NCBI GenBank assembly: GCA_037127315.1
Contig: JBBBDQ010001156.1
Span: forward strand, 2,011,001 to 2,075,000
DNA length: 64,000 nucleotides
Direction of reading: 5' to 3'
From: Ascarosepion bandense
Lineage: Eukaryota; Mollusca; Cephalopoda; Sepiida; Sepiidae
Shown: piece after piece, positions 10,526 to 21,146 of the stretch
Position numbering within the stretch: the first letter of the stretch is position 1
Layout of the letters: each line of letters opens with the position of its first letter
Position numbers and translations under genes: made by a program
Notes under the pieces: generated by a model
What the model saw: the letters and a program-made list of their open reading frames with translations, nothing else
The model's database searches: none
Told to the model about the DNA's origin: nothing

Positions 10526-10889
10526 TCATTTGTAAACGCGTTATTACGCGACCTAGGTTTCTACCATGTGGAGTGTTCAGGAGATTTGCAATAAGTGATT
10601 TTACTGTTTTTTTAAGAACGCTCACGTAACAGTGATTTTTTTGAACGCTCCAAAACGGAGAATTTTTGAACGCACAATTTTCAAAATTAGAAGTTATAAC
10701 GTTTTCGTCCAAGGTTGTATGACATTCATAGTTATTTTATGATAAAATAAAAATCCCTGTAAGGTGAGCCTTCTTAATAACAAAAAATGATATGCAATAA
10801 AAAAGTGATATGCAATGACTGTAAAAACAGTTATTGCAAATCACCTGAAGACACCACATGATAGAAGACTAGGTTGCGTAATAACTCGT

Positions 10890-10942
<53 letters not shown>

Positions 10943-11164
10943 TTTAGTAATATATTTCAGTCGAGAAAATCCTCTTTACAAAATATGTTAATTACATCTC
11001 ATCTGTAAAATGACTTATTACAACAAATGCATATATTCTTTTCATACGAGTCTATTGTAAAGTATGTCGGCATTAAATAACCCAGTAAAGTTCATATGCA
11101 ATAAAACAAACCATACCAATCTATCCTATAAAAACGGGAAAAAAAAATCACAATACAATATATA
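10526..11164. other. Unassigned sequence with (TA)n
   Basis: Contains (TA)n at 10884-10940 and a small palindrome near 10806-10833 (TGCAATGACTG...CAGTTATTGCA). Otherwise nothing recognised. Confidence 0.4.
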
Positions 11165-11770
11165 ACACATTTTCGACTCGATATCAATGCTGATGACGCA
11201 ACTATTTATTCTTGTCTTAACGCTAAAGTTGATCGTTTGAGTTCAAATTGAGGGCTGATCTCGAAAAAATGACTTGCAATCTGTTGTTAACTGCGGCAAG
11301 AAATTCCTTGTTAATTCTAATATCTTCCAAAACGAGACTGTTCTCTTTGAATCATCCTACAAAACTTTTATTGGACTTTCTCCAACATGGATTATGATAA
11401 CCTCCAGAGCACATTGCGCATTTACGGGTTAACGTTTTGCACTGACAAGAAATGGAACGATTATATTGAATCAGTTGCTCAGCCTGCTACTAAGAAATTC
11501 GATTCTGTATGTCGCACTAGACAATTTTTCTCGTCGGAATTTATATTACACGTTCATACATCTAACATTTGTTCAAGTATTGAATATCGCTGTCATATCT
11601 GGCCTGATGGTATATATTTAAATATTTTATTCTAACAACGAAGAATCTGCAATAATATCAGTCTTGACCTGGAATCTCGGCTTCAATCACTTTCTCATCG
11701 TTGTACCGTAGATTCGCTGTGCCTTTTCTATTATTTTCATAGTAGTTGTTTTGGTTAACCTTCCTCTTTG
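11165..11770 (+). pseudogene. LINE-J reverse transcriptase fragment
   Basis: Starts in the RT palm: the plus-strand frame near 11185 reads INADDATIYSCL, a degraded YADDTTVYS box. Further on WNDYIESVAQPATKKFDSVC, FILHVHTSNICSSIEYRCHI and S-L-D-L-E-S are collinear with the well-preserved minus copy at 61-62 kb. The reading frame is broken several times. Ends near 11770 without the LINE-J 3' UTR. Confidence 0.75.
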
Positions 11771-12192
11771 TGTTACGTAATGGGTAGCATGTGTTAAATT
11801 TCGGAGCAGGTCAGCAGGGTCACGCCAGGGGAATACGATTGACCAGTACAAAAAATAATTTGGCCCAAAATCTGATCCTGTAAATAGCTAAATTAAAGAA
11901 CTTCCAATTCAGGATTGTTCGGGAGAAATCTATTCTATTCTAGAAGCGTATCAGGATAAAAGAGGAAGTGTTCCTCTACACAAAAGGTGTGAGATAAAAG
12001 AACAAGTTTTGAGATGAAAAAAAGAGAATAGACCGAGAGAGACTTCTTGGGAATTTCACTGAGGCCATTAAACCGGGAGGAGAGAAACGATTGCTGATCC
12101 CTGAGTCGGCCGGTTGCGGACAGAATTAAGACGTTACCCGGTAGCTGGCAGTTTAATAAACAGCCGATAGGACAGTTGTCGTCGTCGTCGTC

Positions 12193-12236
<44 letters not shown>

Positions 12237-12974
12237 TTCGGAAATTCAAACAAGTTAAAAAATAAAAAATAAACAAGAAAGAAATCAAATGACGTTGTCA
12301 AGAAATTTGCGTCCACGTGGCTTTCTTTTTATAACATGCAGGAACGCATCCTGTGTTAAAGCAATGAGCGGTATTGCTACCTTTGTAACCTCGATTTTAC
12401 GATTTTGAGCGCAGTACTAGATTAGCAATTAGGTCTCATCATTTAGTTAAAATGGTTTGATGCAATTATATTTTTTTTCTCGAGCTTCTCGTTTGTGAAT
12501 ACCCTTCCGGCTTCTTGCCTTCTTGTCAACTTTGATCTTCAAAAATGTAAATGTAATGTCAATCGTTATTTTCTGTCTTTTTGAAACTTGTTTTTTCCCC
12601 CTCTCCCCATAATAATGTTTTATCATGTTTCTTTCAGTATATTTATCGATTTGCTTGAGTTGAAATAATAAAAAAATATACAAAGAGAATGAAAATTAAT
12701 AACTACATGATATTTTTGCAATATCTTTAATAGGTTGCTTGAAAATACTACGGTAGTAATACTGTGAGGATACCCAGAATTACTAATAGTGCTTTTCTAA
12801 GCAAAGCTTAGATGTAGCGCAGGGCCGAATCTATGCCGCACCCAGTGAGGATAGAACTCTATACTTAGTTGTATTTATTCTAGCATGCTAAACATTACAC
12901 TATATAGAGGTGCCCAAAAAACGAATTACTAATGGACGGTTCAACTTCTTTGTCTACTATGCCTTTTCAAGAAT
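11771..12974. other. Unassigned sequence with (GTC)n(TC)n
   Basis: Contains (GTC)n then (TC)n at 12178-12233. The 60-aa Arg/Glu ORF across it is a repeat translation. The rest, including a Lys-rich 78-aa minus ORF at 12447-12683, is not recognised. Confidence 0.4.
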
Positions 12975-13905
12975 AAGGCGATCATTGCTCTCCGCAATTT
13001 TCTGTCTTGTTACCTTTTAGCAAATTTTGTCTTTCTAATATTGCTCCTAAACCTTACTCCGCCATTAATTTACTCAAGATCTCTAAGTAGGTCATGCGCT
13101 GTTTTCCTCTGTTCTTCTTACCTTCAAACTGTTCTGTGAGTATCAGATTTACCAAACCCTCTTTCCTCATTATGTATCCCATCTGTCTCTTCCTGATGTT
13201 AAGTATAAGATTCTTTTTTGTTTCTATTTTTTCTAAAACTTAGATATTGCTCATATGTTCTGTCCTTGGCATTCTAACCATTCCTCTGTCGAATCCAATT
13301 TCTTTTGTTTCGAAACCCATTTTAACCCACTGTCCTCATTGGAGGACAGCATAAAAAAACTAATAATGGGTATAAATCATTATATAAAACCATTATTATA
13401 TCTAGGTAGTGAGGATATATTGATCCATCAATAAAATTACCTTCCAAATTTTGCCCGGTTGGAAGAAAAAAAATCTTGTGAATAAATTTAATGTTCTAAA
13501 ACCTGGAGACACTGGGTTAAAATAGATTTTACGTCTCTTCTTCATCTTTGAAGAGATTGTTCAGCATTCACCTATGCTGGAGGAGGGATATCACGTACTA
13601 GCTTAGTCCCCTTTACATTGTTTCTAGCGAAGCTTTTTCTATTTGGTTGTTCCCTGCTTAGCATTTGGAAGTTATATTTCGCTATCCCTATACGAACTTC
13701 AGATATCAGTTTCGCACTTTCCGTTCTCCGTTAAAAAAAAAAAAAAAATTTCTAAATATTAAATTTTTTCTACTTCTTTGATTTTGGTATCTCCAATTTG
13801 TAATTTTTATTTTGAACTCACCTTTTTGCTAGCAACTACACATTCTGAATTCTTGCAATTGATGTTTAGTCGTCGTATGTTTAGGTCTTGAAGGATATCA
13901 CAATG
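12975..13905 (-). pseudogene. LINE-K fragment interrupted by a MITE
   Basis: Collinear with the coding LINE-K copy at 33258-33960. The 3' part (12975-13321) matches the TCCTCATT...CATCTGTCTCTTCCTGAT blocks. After the piggyBac-like insertion, 13521-13905 matches the GAAGCTTTT, TCTCCAATTTG and GAATTC...ATTGATG region. On the minus strand this corresponds to the segment just after the RT palm. Many stops; contains an A15 run at about 13735-13748. Confidence 0.65.
13326..13516. mobile_element. piggyBac-like MITE at a TTAA site
   Basis: A 191-bp element begins CCCACTGTCCTC and ends GGAGACACTGGG, giving TIRs CCCA(C/G)TGTC. It is bordered on both sides by TTAA (13322-13325 and 13517-13520). TTAA duplication with CCC/GGG termini is the hallmark of the piggyBac superfamily. 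The host DNA on both sides is LINE-K, so it inserted after that LINE. No ORF. Confidence 0.85.
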
Positions 13906-14439
13906 CTTTTTTATAAAGGAAGGTAAAGAAGGTGTTGGGTATGACCTATTTATTATTCATAAATATTTCGAGATCAAAATCTCTTCTTCAGAATGGTAGG
14001 AGAGATTGTTTTCCCATCCGTCTGCTTGTGGACCGTGCCTTTCAATTAATTGTCATTCTTCTCTGCTACTGCTGTCGTTAATTGTAATAAGTATGTGTAT
14101 GCGTGTGTACCTGTAATTGTGTTTGAGCATGTATGTGTGTTTATGGTTTTATATATGTGGGCATTGACCGATAAGAAGATTTGGCTTTTTCACTTCTCTG
14201 TTAAAGTGACAGTGGGTACCGTTTTACGATCTGATTATATCTGTCTCCTTTAATTTATGGTTGATATATGCGCGTTGAAGCGACGCGTTGGCTGATAGCA
14301 TGATTTGACCTTTTCGCACCTCTGTCAGAGTGGTAGTGGGCGTCATTTTACGACTTGGTGCTACATCGATCTGCTTTAATTGGAGGCGTGTTTATTGCTA
14401 CATTTTTTTGTTGCCATCCGGTATTCGTTCTCGTGGTTT

Positions 14440-14503
<64 letters not shown>

Positions 14504-14624
14504 CGCACGCGCGTGGGTGTATCATGTGTGTGTGTTTATGTGCGTGTTTATGTGCGTGTTTATGTGTGTGTTTATGTGCGTATACTTCTTGCATGTTTTC
14601 CTTTTTTTCTTCTGCGTTCATTTG

Positions 14625-14672
<48 letters not shown>

Positions 14673-15230
14673 GTGCGTGTGTCCGTTGTATAGTATGTTG
14701 GAATGTGTGTGAAATATATATATCTGTGTGTGTGCTTATGTGTTCCGGTGTATAGTATGTTGGAGTGTGTGTGTAAATATATATGTGTGTTTGTGTGTAA
14801 GCGTGTGTATGTGTTTTGGTGTATAATATGCTGGAGTATCGGGTAAATGTGTGTGCGTGTGTACGTATGTTTCTTACTTCTATATATATATTTATGTGTG
14901 CGTTGTATTGTTGCTAGTGGCTATGAGTTTTTGTGTGTGTGTGTGTCTGTGTGTGTGTCTATGTGTGTGTCTGTGTGTGTGTGTGTGTCTGTGTGTGTGT
15001 TCCGGTTTATTTTCTGGTATACTTGTTGCTACTGGTCTCGTGTTAGGAGGCATGTATTTGTGTGCGTTAATCTGTGATTGCCTGTTTGTGTGTATACTGC
15101 TGTGATCGGTGTTTGTTAAGTGTGTGATAGCGTTAATTATTCTGTTATGCAATCTATATTAAGCTCCTGTCTATTGTTGATCTGTGGGTGGAGTTTAGCT
15201 ATTATTAAGGAGCTTTTTATGCGTAAATTT
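13906..15230. repeat. GT-rich region with (TG)n and (TA)n tracts
   Basis: Major tracts: (TG)n at 14442-14502, (TA)n at 14629-14670, degenerate (TGTGTGTC)n at 14932-15000. Between them runs diverged DNA with repeated phrases such as GTATAGTATGTTGGA(A/G)TGTGTGTG at 14690, 14750 and 14820, so part of it is an old ~70-bp tandem. The 81-141-aa ORFs are repeat translations. Confidence 0.85.
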
Positions 15231-15234
15231 TCTT

Positions 15235-15490
15235 GGTTCCGCTCCCTTCCCGCTTTCCTTCACTACCTTCTACAGGAGATTTTGTAGTTTTCTTTCCGTG
15301 TCTGTTATCATCACTGTGTCAGCTGCATGCTTTACGATGTTAAGATTGTGGCCGTCTATAATGATTTATTGTAGACCTAGTTCTCACATAATCGCAACGC
15401 GGTATAGGGTGAATAATTCCGGTGGGAAGATACATCCTTGTCTTATACGACGTGCAAGCTATGACTTACAGCATTTTCTACTATTATGGC
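15235..15490 (-). pseudogene. LINE-K reverse transcriptase palm fragment
   Basis: On the minus strand the frame reads RRGCILSPELFTLYR, then GHNLNIVKHAADTVMITDTE and RKLQNLL. These match the RQGCVLSP(D/E)LFNLY and YADDTVLIADTE motifs of RTE/L2-like endonuclease-reverse transcriptases. The catalytic box is HAADT instead of YADDT, so the first metal-binding Asp is lost. This segment lies directly upstream of the part preserved at 33.3-33.99 kb. Confidence 0.75.
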
Positions 15491-15896
15491 ATGAATAGCA
15501 TCTGCTGAAACTAATGGGTCTTTTGCTTCTTCTCCATGTCTGCAGATTCGACGCAGTTTTCTGGTAATGGCAAAGGATGACTCGAAAGATTAAGTTGACT
15601 GGTGATCAGTTAGCTACACGTGTCTGAAGTTAGATGCGTTGGGCGTCGCATTTCACCAGTTGGGACCTCAACTGATCATAATACTGATTCTTCTAACCAC
15701 CGACTGCACGTGCACCGTCTCTCGGTTCTCTGTGTAGATTCCGGCGAAACGATCGGTCCACTGACAACCAAGTTTTGTGTCCGACAAATCCAAGTTGACG
15801 CGGAATGAATTACATGCGAGATTGGGTCAAGATATGATATGCCAGTGATGGTCTGTAGTCATTGAACGGAGAAAGCCTTTAACTTCCAGGTTTGAG
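15491..15896. other. Unassigned sequence
   Basis: Nothing recognised between the LINE-K fragment and the next SINE. Confidence 0.4.
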
Positions 15897-16080
15897 ATTT
15901 GTGCGTCATTGTTCAATGAAAATTGGCTCGGAATGTAAAATCGGAGAACTGAGTTCGAATTCAGGTTGAATTCGTTGCATTCACTTACACACTTGGGAAA
16001 GGTATGAATCCATCTCTTCTCCCTCCAGCTATGGGTTGAATAGCAGGACAGATTGGATTCTAGAGCCTTGGCTGACTGAT
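15897..16080 (+). mobile_element. SINE-A, internally deleted
   Basis: Head and middle are present (GCGTCATTG..., TTGAATTCGTTGCATTCACTT, AGGACAGATTGGATTCTAG). The sequence then jumps from CCTTGG directly to the CTGACTGA tail, losing about 120 bp of the 3' half. Confidence 0.85.
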
Positions 16081-16289
16081 AGAAATACAAATCTAAATTT
16101 AAAACCGTCTATAAAAAGCACCATATTATCTCATTGATGATATTGTGTTCATTTCTGCACTAATGGCTTAGGAAAAGAAAAGAATCCGTCTTTTCTCTCT
16201 TCCTTTTAAGTGTTATAGAAGCTACCTCAGACAGCAGCGGGTTTTTCTATCTTTTTAACGCGACGTATACTCTATCTATTTCTTTCTTT

Positions 16290-16570
16290 CAGTCAGTTAA
16301 ATGCCATTCTTGATACACGCTTGGGCAATCATGTCTCGAAAGATACATGACTGACGCGGCAGAAGATTTTCCTTAGTAGGTTTCCATTTATTTCTGTAGT
16401 AGACTGCTTTCCAACGAAGGTTATCTCTTCTATTTGACCTATAGCTGGGGAGAAGAGAAAGATTAATAACTTTTACAAGGGTATTTACGCGAAAGTCAAT
16501 GCAAGGAATTCAACTTGAATTCGAACTCGGCTCTGCGATTTCTTATTCTGAAATGAAATCCATCACACCA
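16290..16570 (-). mobile_element. SINE-A, minus strand
   Basis: Near-complete, diverged copy: AGTCAGTTAA tail at the left, ATTCGAACTCGGCTC box, CATCACACCA head at the right. Confidence 0.9.
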
Positions 16571-16738
16571 GGTTTTATTTCTTTACAAAACTGTAAACAT
16601 AACACACATATATCTATCTTTTTGACTCCAGCAAAATCAGAATCTACCTCTACTAATCTATTATTTTGCCGTGATGATTTCCACTATTGGTCTTACACAT
16701 CAGTATTAATTAACCCAGTAAGGTTAATGTGGTAAGGG

Positions 16739-17045
16739 GGATGTGCGTTGTGGTACAGTGGATATCGGCTGGGAACGAGAAACCGGGGAGCCGAGTTCGA
16801 ATTCCAGTAGAATCCACTGTATTCACTTACGCGCAAATACCCTTGGGAAAGGTATTAATCCGTCTCATCCTTCCACTTATGGGTTAAATAACAGGACAGA
16901 CTGGGTTCTATAGCCTTGGTCGGCAACCAGTCTCCCGCAGAAAGCAATGGCAACCTACTGTGGGATAATCTTCTGCCCAGTCAGTCATGTCTCTTTCGAG
17001 ACATGATCGCCCAAGCGTGTATCACGTATGGCTCTTAACTGACTG
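16739..17045 (+). mobile_element. SINE-A, full length, with target duplication
   Basis: Well-conserved copy flanked by AAGGTTAATG at 16720-16729 and 17046-17055. Ten extra bases (TGGTAAGGGG) lie between the left duplication and the usual GATGTGCG start, perhaps non-templated or 5' extension. Confidence 0.93.
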
Positions 17046-17180
17046 AAGGTTAATGCTTTGTTAAATTAGCCAAACAAATAATTAAAAACATCTCCCTCCA
17101 TCTTTTCAATACCTTCTACAAACTTGATTATTGATTATATAGCAAGGAAAACTGTGCCTTGAATAGTAGCCAGTATAGAA

Positions 17181-17480
17181 GGATATGCGTTGTAATGCAA
17201 TGGAAATCGGCTCAAAATAAGAAATTAGGGATCCTGTTTAATTCGTTGCATTCACTTTCGCACAAATCCCATTCAAAAAGATATTAATAAAATTCGTCTC
17301 CCCTCAGTTCTCGGTTGAATATCTTGACAGATTGGATTTTATAGCCTTGGTTGGCAACCGTCTACCGCAGAAATAAATTTCAACCTACTACAGGAAAGTC
17401 TTTTGCCTAGTCAGTCATTGATCAAAAGATATATGATAGCCCAAGCGTGTACCACATATGGCACTTATCTGACAGACTGA
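17181..17480 (+). mobile_element. SINE-A, diverged
   Basis: Starts GGATATGCGTTGTAATGCA and ends at a CTGACAGACTGA tail. Contains a 10-15 bp deletion in the head. Confidence 0.9.
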
Positions 17481-17825
17481 TAGAGTCTAAAACTCACCAG
17501 TTTATAAGAGATACACAGGCCTACAATTTGTAGTCTTTCCTTATGGCTTTGTGGTGTCAGAATCCGGACTAAGCTTATGTCAAATTTTATCTGGTTTGGG
17601 ATATTGTCTTCCTCGTCTCAGGAAGAAAGATGCTTCCAGGATTTTTAACGGTGTTTAATAACTTTATGTCCTCGGACTGTGGTAAGTCTTATGTCTTTTG
17701 ACTAACTATATTTCCTGGTTAAACTAGTTCGGACATTGACCGTTAAGTCTCACCCTGTCATATACACAGTGGCGGAGACCATTTTTATTACCAGTTTAGT
17801 AAGAATATTTCATTCGAGCAGCTTT

Positions 17826-18395
17826 TTCTCAAATGTCTACATCGAATCCATAGCTAAATCCGCTGCTAAGAAGGTCGTTTCTTTGTGTAGGTCCAGGAAG
17901 TTTTTCCCGTCTGAAAAACATCCTGCACATATATAAATCTACCACCCGACCGTGCATTGAATACTGCTGCCATATCTGGTCGAGTGCTCCTGCTATCCAC
18001 CTAGGTAGGGGTCCTTGACAAAATTCAACGGAGAATCTGTAATGTGATCGATCCCGACTTGGCAGTTCAGGTGCAATGTGTCGACCCTGTGTCTCTTCTA
18101 CAAATACTCTCAAGGCTTCTGATCCGATGAACTTAGCTCACTGGTGCCCCCTATATATGAATTTACTCGAGCCACAAGAATTTAAATGTAAAATCAATAG
18201 TCATCTCCTATCTCACTAACTTGCATCCTCTTTCTCATGCTCCTTTCTCCGTCCACTCTACTCTCCTCAGTATTGTCATCCTTCTTTTACCCACTTGCTG
18301 ACACCCCCATAACCTGTCACTCTTTATCATAACTTTCCACCTATGTAACCCGCCTGCACAACAGTGACAGTAAAATGCCTTGATTGAGGCAATAT
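17826..18395 (+). pseudogene. LINE-J 3' part with ORF remnant
   Basis: The frame near 17840 reads YIESIAKSAAKKVVSLCRSRK, then FFPSE with a frame change, PCIEYCCHIWSSAP, and C-N-V-I-D-P-D-L-A. It is collinear with 61.8-61.2 kb. Then comes the LINE-J 3' UTR, ending at the CCTGCACAACAGTG...GAGGCAATATGATTA tail. A large deletion joins YEFTRATR to EFKCKINSHLL. Confidence 0.75.
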
Positions 18396-18467
18396 GATTA
18401 TAAAAAAAGATTAAAAATGTTCATTTGATTCTATTTTTATCAAACTCTCGACATATTTAAGACATAT

Positions 18468-18945
18468 TCAAATGTAAAGTCAATAGTCATCTCCTATCTC
18501 ACTAACCTGCATCCTCTCTTTCATGCTCCTTTCTCCGTCCACTCCATTCTCATCAGTATTCTTATCCTTCTCTTACCCACTTCCTGAAATCCCCTATAAC
18601 CTGTCACTCTTTCTCATAACTTTCCTCCTACGTAACCCCCTGCACAACAGTGGCAGTAAAATGCCTAGCTTGGGGCGATATGATTATAAAAAAAAACTAT
18701 ACTATTATAATGTGGGTATAAAGTGGGGGATCAATTCTAGATTACAATCAATATATAAATTGATCCCTCACTTTATAGCCATAGTCATCTTTCTCCATCC
18801 ATTTCACTCTCATCAGTATTCTCATCCTTCTCTTACCCACTTCTTGAAATCCCCTATAACCTGTCACTCTTTCTCATAACTTTCCTCCTACGTAACCCCC
18901 TGCACAACAGTAGCAGTAAAATGCCTTGCTTGGGGCGATATGATT
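18468..18945 (+). repeat. Two further LINE-J 3' ends in tandem
   Basis: 18468-18692 and 18781-18945 both repeat the final ~200 bp of the preceding LINE-J copy (CTCCTATCTCACTAACCTGC through CTTGGGGCGATATGATTA). They are more similar to each other than to other LINE-J ends, suggesting local duplication. A hairpin element sits between them. Confidence 0.85.
18717..18777. mobile_element. 61-bp hairpin mini-element
   Basis: The ends TATAAAGTGGGGGATCAATT and AATTGATCCCTCACTTTATA are reverse complements with one mismatch, around a ~20-bp AT-rich loop. The same TIR (ATAAAGTGGGGGATC) appears in the linker of the three composite SINE-A loci at 21.5, 28.55 and 32.7 kb. Confidence 0.8.
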
Positions 18946-19366
18946 ATTGTCTTTGTGGAACAGACACCAAAGAGGATGCTTTACCGAAAACTAAAATGCT
19001 TTTCAAGTATTGGTCAACCGTAATCTATCCAACAGTTCTCATAATCTACAAAACAACTAAATTCAGAAACACTCACTTTCTTGTGACTCTTACCGCGTGA
19101 TCAATAGCGTAAAATATATAATTCAGCGCGAAGCATTTTATATACGTTATTGGTTATTAAAGAGATCTAGTAGTTGTCCGTTGCACTTACTAAAAGAAAA
19201 AGTATTATTTTATTTATTTCTATTCATGATAGGAAAATTCATTCATTCGTTAAGATTTAAATAGAAGTGTATACTTTTTATTCCTTTCTTGATAGTAAGT
19301 TTAATCAGTTCGACAATGTCACATTGTCGGTTGAGATCAAAACGACCTTCATCTGTTATTAACGGA

Positions 19367-19545
19367 TGCAAAAAACGGCTTTTAACGCCTCTATAACAAA
19401 ACTGCTCTCTATTAATCATCTGAGAGAACCCTTTCTGCTTTTCTTCAGTATGTCTGATGCTAACCTCCCTGAGAGTTATTCATCGCGTCATTCGACTGAC
19501 ATGAAGTGGAATTATTGTATTGAATCCATTGCTAGGTGTATCTTC
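19367..19545 (+). pseudogene. LINE-J fragment
   Basis: The plus frame reads FNASITKLLSINHL, then MKWNYCIESIAR. It is collinear with FHASKTKLLSINY...LKWNNYIESIAK at 61.9 kb. Short, with no 3' UTR. Confidence 0.7.
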
Positions 19546-19589
19546 TAAGAAAACTTTTTAATTTCTTTTTGGAAGGTCTGACTCCTTCT

Positions 19590-19660
19590 CTGGTTATATA
19601 CACTGGAGAGATGTGATACAGCGAAACAGGCGTGTATGTGGATGACGAATATATTATGCT
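19590..19660 (+). mobile_element. SINE-B 3' end (hammerhead remnant)
   Basis: Contains GATGTGATACAGC, GAAACAGGCGTGTA and GGATGAC, in the order of the SINE-B 3' hammerhead core. The CTGATGA box has decayed to CTGGAGA. Confidence 0.65.
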
Positions 19661-19823
19661 CTCATTACGATTGAGCTCTCTAGAGGGGAAACTTTAAAAA
19701 AAAACAGCTCCCAGTTCCGCAATTTATGCATTACTCTTCAGCAACGAAGTGAGTTCTTTCGGTGACTGGCGTGTGTACACACCGCTTATATACAACACGC
19801 TAAAATTTCCCTTCTCTGTTTCC

Positions 19824-19975
19824 ATACGCCTATGGCTTAGGGGTTAGCGACTCCGATTGACAATCAATCGGTCGATCCTGCTGGAAGTAAGCGAATGTCT
19901 AACCACACTGATTATCTGTGATACAACGAAACAGGCTTGTATGTGAATGACAAATATATATATATCTGTAAATTC
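19824..19975 (+). mobile_element. SINE-B, full length, subfamily 2
   Basis: tRNA-like head: A-box ATGGCTTAGGGGTTAG, then TCAATCGGTCGATCCTG (B-box region). It is followed by GTCTAACCACACTGATTA, a decayed stem II, GAAACAGGCTTGTATG, AATGAC and a (TA)n end. Stem III is ACAG-GC-TTGT followed by A, differing from subfamily 1 but still able to pair. Confidence 0.75.
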
Positions 19976-20215
19976 ATATAAAATTTAGTGGGGAAATAAC
20001 CATTTTCAACATGTCATTTAAAGGCATGCCTTCTTCGACCCCTTATAAACAAAGAATGATGAAAATTGTAAGCCCAGAGGTTAGTTTAGGTAAAAGAAGA
20101 GGTTGGTGTGCATTGTCTTTCATTGGGTTGAGCTAGGTGAAGGAGATGGTAATAATTCTTCCTTGGAAGTGGGAGGTATGTGGCCTGACCCTAGGGTTAG
20201 CAGTGGTATGTGGTG
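19976..20215 (+). repeat. Dispersed repeat C, copy 1
   Basis: Matches 63475-63745 in inverse orientation: TTTTCAACATGTCATTT, AACAAAGAATGA, AAGCCCAGAGGTT, AGAGGTTGG, GGAGGTATGTGGC. Roughly 75% similar over 240 bp. No ORF; origin unknown. Confidence 0.75.
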
Positions 20216-20320
20216 TGGAGGTAACTGCTAGGTCAACTTTTAAAATAAATTTGAAAAGTTTTTATCGGGACTAATCGCGTGAATAGGATAATTATTGTGA
20301 TTTATATTCATTTCTATGGC

Positions 20321-20378
<58 letters not shown>
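20321..20378. repeat. (TA)n microsatellite
   Basis: Tail of the adjacent minus-strand SINE-B. Confidence 0.95.
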
Positions 20379-20381
<3 letters not shown>

Positions 20382-20470
20382 AGAATACAAGCCTGTTTCA
20401 TTGTATTACAGCTCATTTGTACGGTTAGATAACCGATTGTTTTAAGTCGGGATTGAATCTTGACCAATTT
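20376..20470 (-). mobile_element. SINE-B 3' part, subfamily 2
   Basis: Minus strand reads GATTCAATCCCGACTTA (B-box), GTTATCTAACCGTACAAATG, GAGCTGTAATACA, TGAAACAGGCTTGTATTCTG, then the (TA)n tail. CTGATGA has become CAAATGA. The tRNA-like 5' half is absent. Confidence 0.75.
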
Positions 20471-20555
20471 GTCATTATATCTATATATATATATATGTGC
20501 GCGCGTGTGTGTGCGCGCGTGTGTGTGAAATCAATCACTATGTCTACTGATAGAA

Positions 20556-20823
20556 ATGTGCGTTCTGGTGCAGTGGATATCGACTCAAAACAACAAATCG
20601 GAAGGGCTGAGTTCGAATTCTAGTTGAATTGCATGCATTCACTTACACACAAATACCGTCTCTTCCCTCCAGTTATGGATTAAATAATAAGACAGATTGC
20701 GTTCTATAGCCTTGGCTAGCAAACTGTCTACCGCAGAAAGCAATGGCAACCTAGTGTTATGTCTTTTTCGAGACATGATCATCCAAGCGTGTATGACGTA
20801 TGGCATTTAACTGACTGACTGAC
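20556..20823 (+). mobile_element. SINE-A with target duplication
   Basis: Full-length copy with small deletions. The flanks ACTGATAGAAA (20546) and ACTGCTAGAAA (20822) form an imperfect duplication overlapping the CTGA tail. Confidence 0.9.
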
Positions 20824-20837
20824 TGCTAGAAAATTTG

Positions 20838-21135
20838 CTTCGCTATAACGTTCTAAGCAATTTTTTCTCCAGCATCTATCTTACATTTCTTTATGTCTAT
20901 CATCGTCCATGCTTAGAATATTGTTGTCACATATGGTCCGTTGCTCCTGATATATTTAGAGATTCTCGATGAAATCCAAAGAATCAGCAACATTATCAGT
21001 ATTGACCTGGCATCCTAGTTTCACTCACTTTCTCACAGCCGTAAAGTTGACTCCCTGTGTCTTTTCTATAAATATGGTAAATTGTTCTGCTGAGTTCTTC
21101 TCTATGGTACTTAGACTTTAAGAATTTAAGCGGAG
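20838..21135 (+). pseudogene. LINE-J fragment
   Basis: Encodes decayed SSIYLTFL, then RPCLEYCCHIWS, then I-S-I-D-L-A-S (frame near 20870-21010), collinear with the 61.6-61.4 kb copy. Truncated on both sides. Confidence 0.65.
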
Positions 21136-21146
21136 TAATAGATTAA

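Noticed and set aside
14330..14755. 141-codon Cys/Val-rich ORF resembling a secreted peptide
   Set aside because: Encoded by (TG)n and (TA)n microsatellites (CVCVCV, IYIYIY).
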